From Verrucomicrobiota bacterium (lineage in GTDB: Bacteria > Verrucomicrobiota > Verrucomicrobiia > Opitutales > UBA953): a stretch of DNA of 45,634 bases. The stretch covers positions 89,867 to 135,500 of the forward strand of contig SUVQ01000008.1 of assembly GCA_015061905.1 (NCBI GenBank), written 5' to 3'. Made by a program: the position numbers and the translations under genes. Shown piece after piece: positions 17,973 through 26,463 of this stretch (positions within the stretch are counted from its first letter, which is position 1; every line of letters starts with the position of its first letter). Below the pieces are notes generated by a model. It was not told where the DNA came from, did not search any database, and saw nothing but the letters and a program-made list of their open reading frames with translations.

Positions 17973-20696
17973 TTACAAGCGTACCGGGAAAAATGCTTTC
18001 TTATTAAGAGCCGGAAGCTCTTCCTCAAAAATATCTCGCCAATCCCGATCAGATTTTACCCGGACGTCGAGCGATCTCCAATTATCGGCAAGTTTTGTCG
18101 GCAATCCTAAACTATCCGGATCATTGCACGAAGCCACGGAAACAATGATTCGTAAATTGTCGGGAATGGTCGGTGTGTTTGCGCATGGCAAATGCGATGT
18201 CCACCCGTTAATCAAATTCCAAAGCGGTTTTCCCCAACAATCGGGGGAGGCGATATTGAAATTTTCAATCAAAAGCACGTGCCAAACATCCGGATTTGCA
18301 TGCGCCGACTCCCAAATCCCCTTTAATGCTTCCCTCCAAAAATCTTTAAACTCAAACCACTTCGGAGATGGTTGTGAAAGGATATAAACTGTATTTCCGA
18401 GGGCGCGAGCAAGAAGGAGCCCCGTTCGGATATCCTCGGTTTTCAACACCTTATTTTTACTGATTTTTTGAAAATGTTCTTCGTTTAAAAGAATCGTCTC
18501 ATCAAATTTCAATTCCGGAATCCCGCCGATAGCTTCTTCGCTTTTTCTCAACACTTCAAGCGGGAACGCAAACTCGTTTTCGGCATCTGAAATTCCGGAC
18601 TGAATCCGCATCAACGCAACCAGTTGATTCCGATTTTCTTTCAACTCTTGAATTTCTTCTTTGAGCGGAGAGTATTGCTTTTCCAAAGATTCCCGCTCTC
18701 TTCTTAATGTTTCCTGTAAAGCCCGAAGCGCTTCAGCCTTTCGTTCTTCCATTTGTTTATTCCAAACTTCAATACTTTCCTGAATTCTCTCTTCCTCCCG
18801 TTTCTTTTCGGCAGAGAGTGCAACAATCTCGGCACGAAGGGCATTACATCTTTCTTCAAGCTTACGTGCTTCTTCGTCTTGTATCGAGTTTGATTCAATT
18901 CTGGAAAAACGTTCAGTCTCCATGCTGTCGTTCAATTTACAGAGTATTGGGGCATCCATAACGTCCCCCGACGTTGTTCGTTCACCATTCGTTCCCTGTT
19001 GTTCAGACCGAATTGCATTCTCTTCTTCGACGGATTCTCCTTCGACAGGTAATTTAATAGGAGGAAGACCTTGCTCATTTGAGATTTGCTCCTGCGCAAA
19101 ATTATCGTCAGTTGACGTGTCAATAGGAAACACGATATCAGCGGAACGATTTGCTTGTTGAATTTGTTTCCACGTCAAATTCTTAGCTTTGGAAAAATCA
19201 ATCTCGGAAATATCTTTCCCTGTAAAAGACACACCAGTAAAATCCATCCCTTCCGGCAGTCTAATTCTTCGAAGCTCCCTAGCTCCAGCAATCTGGCTCC
19301 ACGTCAGATTTTTCACTTTGGAAAAATCAACCCCGAAAATATCGTTCCCATAACAAGACTCGCCAGTAAAATCCATCCCTTCCGGCAATATAATTCCTCG
19401 AAGCTCCTTAGCTTCAGCAATCTGGCTCCACGTCAGATTTTTCACTTTGGAAAAATCAATCCCGAGAATATCTTTCCCTGTAAAAGACACACCAGTAAAG
19501 TCCATGCCTCCTGGTAATTTAATTTTCCGAAAATACCAAGCCTCTGCGATCTGTTCCCACGTCAGATTTTTCACTTTGGAAAAATCAATCCCGAAAATAT
19601 CTTTCCCTGTAAAAGACACACCAGTAAAATCCATCCCTTCCGGCAATATAATTTCTCGAAGCTCCTTAGCTTCAGCAATCTGGCTCCACGTCAGATTTTT
19701 CACTTTGGAAAAATCAATCCCGAGAATATCTTTCCCTGTAAAAGACACACCAGTAAAGTCCATGCCTCCTGGTAATTTAATTTTCCGAAAATACCAAGCC
19801 TCTGCGATCTGTTCCCACGTCAGATTTTTCACTTTGGAAAAATCAATCCCGAAAATATCTTTCCCTGTAAAAGACACACCAGTAAAATCCATCCCTTCCG
19901 GCAATATAATTTCTCGAAGCTCCTTAGCTTCAGCAATCTGGCTCCACGTCAGATTTTTCACTTTGGAAAAATCAATCTCGGAAATATCTTTCTCTGTAAA
20001 AGACGCATCGGTAAAGTCTATCCCTTCCGGCAATGTAATTCCTCGAAAATACCGAGCCGTTGCAATCTGTTTTCCTGTCAAATTCTTAGCTTTGGAAAAA
20101 TCAATCCCGGAAATATCTTTCTCTGTAAAAGACGCATCGGTAAAGTCTATCCCTTCCGGCAATGTAATTCCTCGAAAATACCGAGCCGTTGCAATCTGTT
20201 TTCCTGTCAAATTCTTAGCTTTGGAAAAATCAATCCCGGAAATATCCCTCCCATCAAAATACGCATCGGTAAAGTCCATGCCTTCCGGCAATATAATTCC
20301 TCGAAGCTCCTCAGCTTCAGCAATCTGTTTTCCTGTCAAATTCTTAGCTTCGGAAAAATCAATCCCGGAAATATCCCTCTCATAAAAATACGCATCGGTA
20401 AAGTCCATGCCTCCTGGTAATTTAATTCCCTTCAGAGACGCAACCCAAGCAATCTGTTTCCACGTCAGATTTTTCACTTTGGAAAAATCAATCCCGGAAA
20501 TATCCCTCCCACAAAAAGACACACCGGTAAAGTCCATGCCTTCCGGCAATATAATTCCTCGAAGCTCCCTAGCTCCAGCAATCTGTTTCCACGTCAGATT
20601 TTTCGCTTTGGAAAAATCAATCCCGGAAATATTCCTCCCCGCAAAAGAAAAATTGGAAAAATCTCCACTCGGAAGCAAGTGCTTGTAGGATCTCAT
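17973..20696 (-). CDS. Pentapeptide-type 43-aa repeat protein with coiled coil and C-terminal domain
   Basis: About 907 aa in three parts. (1) Residues about 11-525: twelve tandem 43-aa units with consensus MDFTGVSFTGKDISGIDFSK then VKNLTWKQIAEAKELRGIIL then PEG. Each has about five pentapeptide-like turns and one helix. (2) Residues about 590-700: a long Glu/Arg/Lys-rich coiled coil (LEERCNALRAEIVALSAEKK and onward). (3) About 200 C-terminal residues with hydrophobic strands ending in acidic residues (VWHVLLIEN) and NLRIIVSVASCND, which look like the second half of an AAA+/P-loop fold, but I see no Walker A. ATG 20696 is chosen (2 nt after the previous stop, GGAG about 12 nt upstream). A TTG at 20714 would overlap. 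Function unknown. The layout suggests a scaffold or sensor for the helicase operon. Confidence 0.8.
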   Translation of the reverse strand: MRSYKHLLPSGDFSNFSFAGRNISGIDFSKAKNLTWKQIAGARELRGIILPEGMDFTGVSFCGRDISGIDFSKVKNLTWKQIAWVASLKGIKLPGGMDFTDAYFYERDISGIDFSEAKNLTGKQIAEAEELRGIILPEGMDFTDAYFDGRDISGIDFSKAKNLTGKQIATARYFRGITLPEGIDFTDASFTEKDISGIDFSKAKNLTGKQIATARYFRGITLPEGIDFTDASFTEKDISEIDFSKVKNLTWSQIAEAKELREIILPEGMDFTGVSFTGKDIFGIDFSKVKNLTWEQIAEAWYFRKIKLPGGMDFTGVSFTGKDILGIDFSKVKNLTWSQIAEAKELREIILPEGMDFTGVSFTGKDIFGIDFSKVKNLTWEQIAEAWYFRKIKLPGGMDFTGVSFTGKDILGIDFSKVKNLTWSQIAEAKELRGIILPEGMDFTGESCYGNDIFGVDFSKVKNLTWSQIAGARELRRIRLPEGMDFTGVSFTGKDISEIDFSKAKNLTWKQIQQANRSADIVFPIDTSTDDNFAQEQISNEQGLPPIKLPVEGESVEEENAIRSEQQGTNGERTTSGDVMDAPILCKLNDSMETERFSRIESNSIQDEEARKLEERCNALRAEIVALSAEKKREEERIQESIEVWNKQMEERKAEALRALQETLRRERESLEKQYSPLKEEIQELKENRNQLVALMRIQSGISDAENEFAFPLEVLRKSEEAIGGIPELKFDETILLNEEHFQKISKNKVLKTEDIRTGLLLARALGNTVYILSQPSPKWFEFKDFWREALKGIWESAHANPDVWHVLLIENFNIASPDCWGKPLWNLINGWTSHLPCANTPTIPDNLRIIVSVASCNDPDSLGLPTKLADNWRSLDVRVKSDRDWRDIFEEELPALNKKAFFPVRL
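19125..20666 (-). repeat. Twelve tandem 129-bp coding repeats
   Basis: Direct repeats within the 907-aa gene, each encoding one 43-aa unit. Identity is very uneven. Units 7-8 and 9-10 (a 258-bp pair, about 19.42-19.94 kb) are almost identical at DNA level, and so are units 5 and 6 (about 19.98-20.25 kb). The first and last units are the most diverged. This pattern is what recent unequal crossing-over or slippage leaves behind. All units stay in frame. Confidence 0.92.
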
Positions 20697-20698
20697 TT

Positions 20699-22267
20699 TT
20701 ATGTGTTCTCCCAAACTTTAGTGTTAATTAGATTCCTGTTTATAAATCTTCGATTAAAAGTTTCGTTGGCGCTTTTGATCCATGCTTTTAGAGGGGATTG
20801 TCCGAGCGACTCCGTTGCCGGCAATAGTGAAAAATTGAGTCCGCAAGATGAAGTTTCTTCCTTTGCGTCAATAAACGGATAAGGATTCCACCCCAGGTTT
20901 TTTCTCGAAGGAGCATCAATAAATTTAGGGTCTACGATTTCGAAATGAATTTGAGGAGCAGTCGCATTGCCTTTTAGTAGGTACAAACCCGCTGGCAAAT
21001 TGACCAGCGGATTCTTTTGGAGATTGATCACGTTGTATTTGCCGTCTTGTGCGGAAACAAGCCCTGCGGAACTATTTGAAGAGCCGATGGTTTCCGGTCC
21101 CCCACCTTGCATCCATTGGCGCCATCCGATTTTAAATCCCCCACTCAAACTTATTCCGGATTTTGCGTCTGATTTTTTCTGCAAGGGAACTAATTCCTCG
21201 GGAACGACGATCAGGCGATAATGATCAAATTCTTTGGGAAAGAAGTCTTTCTCGATAATTATTTTTTTCCAAAAGTCTGTTGGTGCTTTACATGAGCAAA
21301 TGTACAGATACTTGCTGATCGATTCTATTTTTTCAGAAACCATTCGCCAGCATATAGAGTCGTCTGACTCCCGAACAAAAAATGCTCCTTTTTTGTAGAG
21401 GCTTAGAATCGAATCGAGAGGAACTGGAATCCCATTGCATTCCAGTTCCGGAACGAATTCGCCGAGATCGTCCCAATAAAGTAAATATTCGTTGGTGCCC
21501 GGTTGCCGAGATTTGATCTGGTCGTATTTTACGGAAGCTTGTGTCCCGTCCCAATTTTTGTATCCGATAAATATTTGAAGAAGAATGGCGTCTCTTGTGT
21601 GGGACCCTTTCTGCCTAATGATTTGATTTATTTTTTCTTCAACCTTTATAGGCAGATATGGAGGGAGATAGCGCCCCCGTAAAATCCTCTGTTTAAATTT
21701 GTCAAAATCGATCTCTTCCCCGTAAACGAAGTCCCGCTTGAAGTCGATTTGTTTTAGATTTTCCTTGTTGAGCAATGATAGAGAGTCCGGATACTGAACA
21801 TACCGATTTGACCCTTTTTTCTTTGGTGGAAGGGAAACAGATAGCCCGTTTTTTTCACACCAAATCCCAAAGGATTCATATATCTCGTCTTGTCCTGAAA
21901 AAACACCGTTCCCCTTATATCTCTTTTGGAGCTCACTTAGGGAAATATTGTCTAATAATTTACAAAGCTCGGGGTTGTATGCTCTGTCTGTCTTCTGTTT
22001 ATCAGCATGGCATTCGAATGCAGCTAAAACTTGAATCGCGATGAGGCCGATGTAACGGGGAGTATTTCCGTCAAGATTATCTAATCCGTGCCAATCCTCG
22101 GTCCATGACAAGTGTTTGCATGCCTCACCGAACGATGGATGATTCCGGATTTCGTCCACTTCTGCTAAAAGCGCCGCAACGCTTACTCCGGAATGTAGAT
22201 TGGGCGCAAAAAAACGTTCATAGACCCAATTATTAAATTCTACATATTCTGAATAGAAGCCAAACAT
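20699..22267 (-). CDS. Hypothetical protein, first gene of the helicase operon
   Basis: 522 aa, not recognised. No signal peptide, membrane helix or P-loop. The N-terminal 120 residues are helical (VYERFFAPNLHSGVSVAALL, SWTEDWHGLDN). The middle is basic with KVEEKINQIIRQKG. The C-terminal half is beta-rich (GGFKIGWRQWMQGGGPETIG, LVNLPAGLYLLKGN) and may bind DNA or a ligand. It starts at ATG 22267, with no ATG, GTG or TTG further upstream before a stop. An AAGGAGG lies 35 nt upstream, too far to serve this ATG, which is odd. A TTGACA (22339-22334) followed by TATATA/TATAGG at only 12-14 bp is a possible but badly spaced promoter. The next gene starts 2 nt after its stop. Confidence 0.7.
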   Translation of the reverse strand: MFGFYSEYVEFNNWVYERFFAPNLHSGVSVAALLAEVDEIRNHPSFGEACKHLSWTEDWHGLDNLDGNTPRYIGLIAIQVLAAFECHADKQKTDRAYNPELCKLLDNISLSELQKRYKGNGVFSGQDEIYESFGIWCEKNGLSVSLPPKKKGSNRYVQYPDSLSLLNKENLKQIDFKRDFVYGEEIDFDKFKQRILRGRYLPPYLPIKVEEKINQIIRQKGSHTRDAILLQIFIGYKNWDGTQASVKYDQIKSRQPGTNEYLLYWDDLGEFVPELECNGIPVPLDSILSLYKKGAFFVRESDDSICWRMVSEKIESISKYLYICSCKAPTDFWKKIIIEKDFFPKEFDHYRLIVVPEELVPLQKKSDAKSGISLSGGFKIGWRQWMQGGGPETIGSSNSSAGLVSAQDGKYNVINLQKNPLVNLPAGLYLLKGNATAPQIHFEIVDPKFIDAPSRKNLGWNPYPFIDAKEETSSCGLNFSLLPATESLGQSPLKAWIKSANETFNRRFINRNLINTKVWENT

Positions 22268-22389
22268 GCTGCGCGGGGTAAGGGGACGTGTAGGAAAGGG
22301 GCCTCCTTACGAGCCTATATACAACTGTATTTTTGTCAATTCTACCTTCGTTTAACCACACCTCTTTCTCTTCTCCCGCCTCATTCTCT

Positions 22390-22655
22390 CCTTCGCCTTT
22401 GTGGTGAGCCTATTCATCAGTAGCACCTTTTCTAATATTCGCCTTGCCGGGGACCAGCATTGCGACGGATCTTAAAGCTCGAATCAAAAACCTTTCGAAG
22501 CGTGAGATTGATGATTTATTTTGGGATGATTTGCAGGATTTGTATGAGCAAAGACATGTAGACATCGATACGTTTTTAGAGAATCCTTATTTTATGAGGG
22601 GAGCACTTTGCGGATCCTAATACGGGGCGTGCACGAAATATCCTTTTGGGCGAGA
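22390..22655 (+). pseudogene. Decayed terminase large-subunit fragment (copy 1)
   Basis: About 265 bp that closely match, in inverted orientation, the terminase fragment at 29.3-29.6 kb. The translation gives KARIKNLSKREIDDLFWDDL then QDLYEQRHVDIDTFLENPYF, but small indels then break the frame (ALCGS, stop). It begins with the CCTTCGCCTTTGTGGTG arm of the hairpin element found at the other copy. No start codon or downstream domain remains. It fills the gap between the helicase operon and the plus-strand AAA+ operon. Confidence 0.75.
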
Positions 22656-22719
22656 AAAATTATTTCTCAAAAAAAAGACCGGACAAGTTAGGGTCGATGG
22701 AGGTAGTACGTACGGTCTT

Positions 22720-23070
22720 ATGTACAACAATTACAATCCTACAAAACCTTGGACCGGAGGCACCTACTTCACCTTTCTCGATTATCCCGATATCTCCCTG
22801 TTCGTAGAGTTCGGGAACGGTTCTAACGATGACAATGTAGCAGAAGGCTGTGACGGCTACATCATCTTTGGCATTATAGAACCCGGAGAAGACGGAGTAT
22901 TAGAAGTATGGGGAGGAATGTTAGACTTTAACCGTGAGACTTGCGGGTATGACGGCAACATTAACAACGCCCTAAAGGATGTATTTTCTCTTATCGACAA
23001 ACCGGAAAGGCTTAAGCCTCTAAAAAGACCTGAATCATTCTTTAAGAAACTTCGAAACAAGCTCCGGTAA
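22720..23070 (+). CDS. Small hypothetical protein upstream of AAA+ genes
   Basis: 116 aa, acidic N-terminal two thirds and a basic tail (PLKRPESFFKKLRNKLR). Not recognised with confidence. The stretch EDGVLEVWGGMLDFNRETCG then YDGNINNALKDVFSLID is reminiscent of the small LPD-type domains attached to phage polyvalent proteins, a weak hint. A GGAGG lies 16 nt before the ATG. It is the first of three plus-strand genes leading to the double AAA+ ATPase. Confidence 0.55.
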   Translation: MYNNYNPTKPWTGGTYFTFLDYPDISLFVEFGNGSNDDNVAEGCDGYIIFGIIEPGEDGVLEVWGGMLDFNRETCGYDGNINNALKDVFSLIDKPERLKPLKRPESFFKKLRNKLR

Positions 23071-23135
23071 TAGCCCCCTTCTTTCCCGGAGCCACTTTCC
23101 GCACATCTTTTTTTTTCATTCAACAAACAAATCCG

Positions 23136-23414
23136 ATGACAAATCAACAATCAGATACACCACGACGTAAACAATGGTTTAAACGAGCGATTAACCCTTC
23201 GATCCTTAAACTCCGCTGCCACAAATGCGAGACCAACCAAAGCCAAATGCTTCAATACGAGAGCATTCGCCGCTTTCGGGACTCTATGAACATGTTCCTT
23301 CCCGACGTAATGGAAATGGAAGAGAGCGGGAATCTTTTCCGCTTTACCATTGATATAGCCAAGATAAGAAAACCGAGCAGGTGGCTGCTTGTGAAAGCCA
23401 TTTTCAGCAAATAA
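23136..23414 (+). CDS. Small basic hypothetical protein
   Basis: 92 aa, Lys/Arg-rich, with a single CxxC-type pair (LRCHKCETN) that could bind zinc, followed by a helical segment (YESIRRFRDSMNMFLPDV). No family recognised. Its TAA is one base before the ATG of the AAA+ gene, so the two are very likely translated together and the protein may be a partner of that ATPase. Confidence 0.55.
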   Translation: MTNQQSDTPRRKQWFKRAINPSILKLRCHKCETNQSQMLQYESIRRFRDSMNMFLPDVMEMEESGNLFRFTIDIAKIRKPSRWLLVKAIFSK

Positions 23415-23415
23415 A

Positions 23416-25611
23416 ATGAGGAAAGGGTATTTTAGAAAACGGGAATACGAGGACGGAACGTTCCCGTTATCGTGCGGTGCGACCTTCTCCGTCAAAAACG
23501 TAACCGCTTCTGCACTGATAAACTTGTTCGACGATTACGGACATAGACCATCGTACTTTCTCGCACTTACGGAGTTTGTCGATTTTGAATTTTTACGGAA
23601 GGAAGTTACGAGAGCCGTTGAATCCGATCCGAAATACAAAATCATAAAGGGGTGCGTAGACTTTGACTCGATAACAAACGGCGAAGAGATTGTCCGTATG
23701 CTCCGTTACCACCTTTGCGGGAATACGTCTCGGACATTGTTATCGGAACTCGGGAGCATCGCTATAGGTAATGCGAAAGAGAAGACACACTTCTTTCGAA
23801 ACCGGATTTCAGAGGTTTCCCCGTTTGATCATGTTGCAAGGTTCTTCTCTCTTACGGAAGAAGATACTCGAGTTCTGGCTTTTTTGTCCTGCCGGGACAA
23901 GATAAGACACTTCGATTCGTTGTGTACGGAAATTGCCGGACCACGGGAACGTTCTAAAATCCTAACGTTTATCGCAAAAGCATTGGAAATCAGTCCCGGG
24001 GACGTCAACAAAGCCCTCAAGACTTTAAAGGGGAAACACATTATCGTGAACGGTCGCCACGCCTTGCCGGACTTATCCTGTGAAATTGAAGACTTTCTTT
24101 TTGAGTATGACGGGGATGATCTATCAAAGAAGTTCAGTGCCGTGATGAGTGTTGAAAAGGTTTTTCCTTCAAGCTCCTTTGACATTGAGAAAGAAGACAT
24201 CTCCATTATCTCAAAACTACTCAACGGCGGGAACGCCCATATCTTGCTCTACGGAACTCCCGGTAGCGGCAAATCGGAGTTTGCTAAAGCAATAGCCTAT
24301 GAATCAGGGAAAGCGATTTTCATTCCCTCCCGCAAAGGAGAAGAAAAAAGAAACGCATTAACGCCGATGAAGATCAACGCTACACTATTTGCCGCAAAAA
24401 ACGGGAACGGGGTTGCACTCATTGACGAAGCGGATGATTTTTTAGAAACAGAGAAAGTTTCGTTTTTCGGCATGGTTTCCTGTAATGCAGAAAAAGGATC
24501 CGTGAACACGCTCTTGGACAAAAGCCGGGCTCCCGTTATTTGGATTACCAACAGTATCAAGGGCATTGATGAGTCGACACGTCGCCGCTTTGCCTACACC
24601 TTGGAGTTTTCCGGTGTTTCCGAGAAACAAAAGCGTTCCGTTCTGGAGACGACTTTAAAGGAGAATGATATTCCCGTGGAGTTGTCTGATAAGATTTTCC
24701 CTATTGTGAAGCGTTATGCTCTTTCTCCTGCAGGAATTGCCTTAGCTGTTTCAAATGCAAAGGTGGTTTCTGAAGGCTTTGGCGAGGTCTTTATGGAGAA
24801 TGTCTGCCGTATTGCCTCTCGTCACTATACGTTAATTACGGGAAAGCAATCTACAGAAAAAGTGTTACCCGTAGATGAGCGTTTTGACCTGAGCTTACTG
24901 AATACGACTCCTTCTTCAGAAACAATCACGGGATTTCTGAAAAAATACAGGAGTGTGGCTCGTGTAAGTAAAAATCCATTGCCTGTTGCGATGCTTTTCT
25001 CAGGGGTTAGCGGGTCGGGAAAGACACAGTTAGGGCGCTTTATTGCGCGGGAACTGGGCAAAGAGATTCTTATTCGACGCATGAGCGATATCAAAAGCCC
25101 CTATGTCGGAATGACGGAGAAGAACATTGCCGCCGCATTCCTTGAGGCTACGCGGGAAGATAAGGTTTTAATGATAGATGAGGCGGATTCTCTTTTCACC
25201 GATCGGGAAACGGCAACGCGCTCATGGGAAACAAGTGAAACCAATGAGATGTTAGCGCAGATGGAAGTCTTTAAAGGTGTTTTTATCTGTACAACCAATC
25301 TTCCGGAGAAGTTAGATTCTGCCGTAATGCGAAGGTTTCAATGGAAGGTTAATTTCCGGGCGTTGACGTTAGAGGCAAGGATTAGGGCGTTTAGGAGTTA
25401 TTTTCCGGAGCTGAGCGTTTCTGAGGATGAGTTAATGCGGGAAATGTCAGAGCTTGAAGGCGTTTGTCCCGGAGACTTTAAGGTGGTGCGGGAACGGATG
25501 CGGTATGACGATGCCCCGAGCGCAGAAGAGGTTTTTAAGGGGTTGTGTCAGGAACTGGTTTATAAGAACCACGGGAATGCCTTACGAGTTCCTATAGGGT
25601 TCTCTGTGTAG
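23416..25611 (+). CDS. Double AAA+ ATPase (Cdc48/Vps4-like two-domain)
   Basis: 731 aa with two AAA+ modules. Module 1: Walker A GTPGSGKS (280-287), Walker B VALIDEAD (333-340), then ITNS and the arginine-rich ESTRRRF. Module 2: Walker A GVSGSGKT (530-537), pore-loop-like SPYVGMTEKN, Walker B VLMIDEAD (584-591), sensor CTTN and MRRF. Residues 1-270 form a helical, probably winged-helix N-domain of unknown specificity. AAA+ tandem proteins of this type remodel or unfold protein complexes. In mobile regions they occur as solitary or two- to three-gene modules of unknown purpose. Codon use is intermediate between core and island. A bidirectional terminator follows 36 bp later. Confidence 0.85.
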   Translation: MRKGYFRKREYEDGTFPLSCGATFSVKNVTASALINLFDDYGHRPSYFLALTEFVDFEFLRKEVTRAVESDPKYKIIKGCVDFDSITNGEEIVRMLRYHLCGNTSRTLLSELGSIAIGNAKEKTHFFRNRISEVSPFDHVARFFSLTEEDTRVLAFLSCRDKIRHFDSLCTEIAGPRERSKILTFIAKALEISPGDVNKALKTLKGKHIIVNGRHALPDLSCEIEDFLFEYDGDDLSKKFSAVMSVEKVFPSSSFDIEKEDISIISKLLNGGNAHILLYGTPGSGKSEFAKAIAYESGKAIFIPSRKGEEKRNALTPMKINATLFAAKNGNGVALIDEADDFLETEKVSFFGMVSCNAEKGSVNTLLDKSRAPVIWITNSIKGIDESTRRRFAYTLEFSGVSEKQKRSVLETTLKENDIPVELSDKIFPIVKRYALSPAGIALAVSNAKVVSEGFGEVFMENVCRIASRHYTLITGKQSTEKVLPVDERFDLSLLNTTPSSETITGFLKKYRSVARVSKNPLPVAMLFSGVSGSGKTQLGRFIARELGKEILIRRMSDIKSPYVGMTEKNIAAAFLEATREDKVLMIDEADSLFTDRETATRSWETSETNEMLAQMEVFKGVFICTTNLPEKLDSAVMRRFQWKVNFRALTLEARIRAFRSYFPELSVSEDELMREMSELEGVCPGDFKVVRERMRYDDAPSAEEVFKGLCQELVYKNHGNALRVPIGFSV

Positions 25612-25646
25612 AGGGAAAAATTGCAGGGGGAAGCACAATCCAAAAT

Positions 25647-25684
25647 AAAAACGCCCCACTGAGTTTCTTCAGTGAGGCGTTTTT
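25647..25684. terminator. Bidirectional intrinsic terminator
   Basis: AAAAACGCCCCACTGA and TCAGTGAGGCGTTTTT pair across a short loop with one G-T wobble, with A5 on one side and T5 on the other. It can end both the AAA+ operon (plus) and the genes converging from the right (minus), a neat convergent arrangement. Confidence 0.9.
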
Positions 25685-25704
25685 ATTGTTAAGCTTTAAA
25701 AGTC

Positions 25705-25872
25705 TTAGCGACGGCGGCGACGCGAAGCCACGAGTGCAAGAGCACCAAGCCCCGCAAGCATACCGAACGCCGAGGGTTCAGGAACCGGAGCTGCGTAAAG
25801 AATCTTTACTCCTCCATTTCCTGCGGCATACGAAACAATCCTAGGAAATATCAGCCTTGGAGGGCATGAGAG
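25705..25872 (-). pseudogene. 3' remnant of a PEP-CTERM exported protein gene
   Basis: Reading leftward, the last 50-odd codons give NGGVKILYAAPVPEPSAFGM then LAGLGALALVASRRRRR and stop: a full PEP-CTERM C-terminal sorting signal (VPEP, hydrophobic helix, Arg cluster). Such tails direct surface proteins to exosortase in Verrucomicrobiota, Planctomycetes and some Proteobacteria. There is no start codon. The frame is closed upstream by the TAA of the next gene, with which it happens to be in phase. The original gene has lost its body, and its own terminator (25647-25684) is still in place. Confidence 0.8.
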
Positions 25873-26463
25873 TTAACCGTTCCAACTCTCTTCCTCGCAC
25901 CAGTTCTCGTTTTGAGCCTCTTCCTCAAGCTTTCTCCATGCTTCCAACTCTTCTTTCGTGGGAGGCTCCGGTTTTTCAAAATGAGGTACGGGTAGGCGCG
26001 AGATCCATTTTGTCTTCAAGTCAATTGCACGATCTTGAAGCAACCTATCTCGGCGTAACGCAAGGTCCATCCCCGCTGCAGAACCGCCTGCATATACAGA
26101 GCGCTTAGACATTTCTTTTTCAAAAACTTTTTTCCATGCCCAATACTCTTTCTCGAATTCCTCTTCTATGAGGTGAAAATCTTTCGATAAGCGAAGCTCT
26201 GCTTCAAGAGAATTTACCCAGCCTTCCCTAATAGTTGATGCCAATGCAGAATAATCGTTTAGCTCCCATTGGCGAAGGCGTCCGTCACAAAAAACCTTTT
26301 CTTCAATTAAATCCGCCGCTTTTTCCAATGCATCCAAATAGGCAAATCCGTTTACCAACTCTTGTGAGTCATCTCTTGCGCTTTCGGTCTCTGAGAATCT
26401 CCCTGCAAGAAATCCGGAAATAAAAGCTGTTGCTACTAATATCAGTAATTTAAATTTGTTCAT
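25873..26463 (-). CDS. Membrane-anchored protein, LprI/DUF1311-like
   Basis: 196 aa with an N-terminal anchor or uncleaved signal (FKLLILVATAFISGFLAG) and a helical periplasmic part. The segment EKEYWAWKKVFEKEMSKRSV then YAGGSAAGMDLALRRDRLLQ and DRAIDL follows the DUF1311/LprI pattern (W-x-K/R-x-D..., GGS, then ...RA-x-L), though the usual Cys residues are missing. LprI-type proteins bind and inhibit lysozyme. That function is not assured here. The Glu/Trp-rich tail (EAWRKLEEEAQNENWCEEES) is unusual. It starts at ATG 26463 and ends just before the PEP-CTERM remnant, which it may have displaced. Confidence 0.55.
   Translation of the reverse strand: MNKFKLLILVATAFISGFLAGRFSETESARDDSQELVNGFAYLDALEKAADLIEEKVFCDGRLRQWELNDYSALASTIREGWVNSLEAELRLSKDFHLIEEEFEKEYWAWKKVFEKEMSKRSVYAGGSAAGMDLALRRDRLLQDRAIDLKTKWISRLPVPHFEKPEPPTKEELEAWRKLEEEAQNENWCEEESWNG

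Noticed and set aside
19447..20385. A 312-codon plus-strand repetitive open frame
   Set aside because: It is the reverse complement of the 129-bp repeats; the minus frame continues into unique coding sequence and belongs to an operon.
19125..20666. A CRISPR-like array
   Set aside because: Repeats are 129 bp, contiguous, in frame and coding, with no unique spacers.
22310..22340. Promoter for the helicase operon (TTGACA with TATATA)
   Set aside because: The spacing is only 12-14 bp, too short for a sigma70 promoter, so it is mentioned but not listed as a feature.
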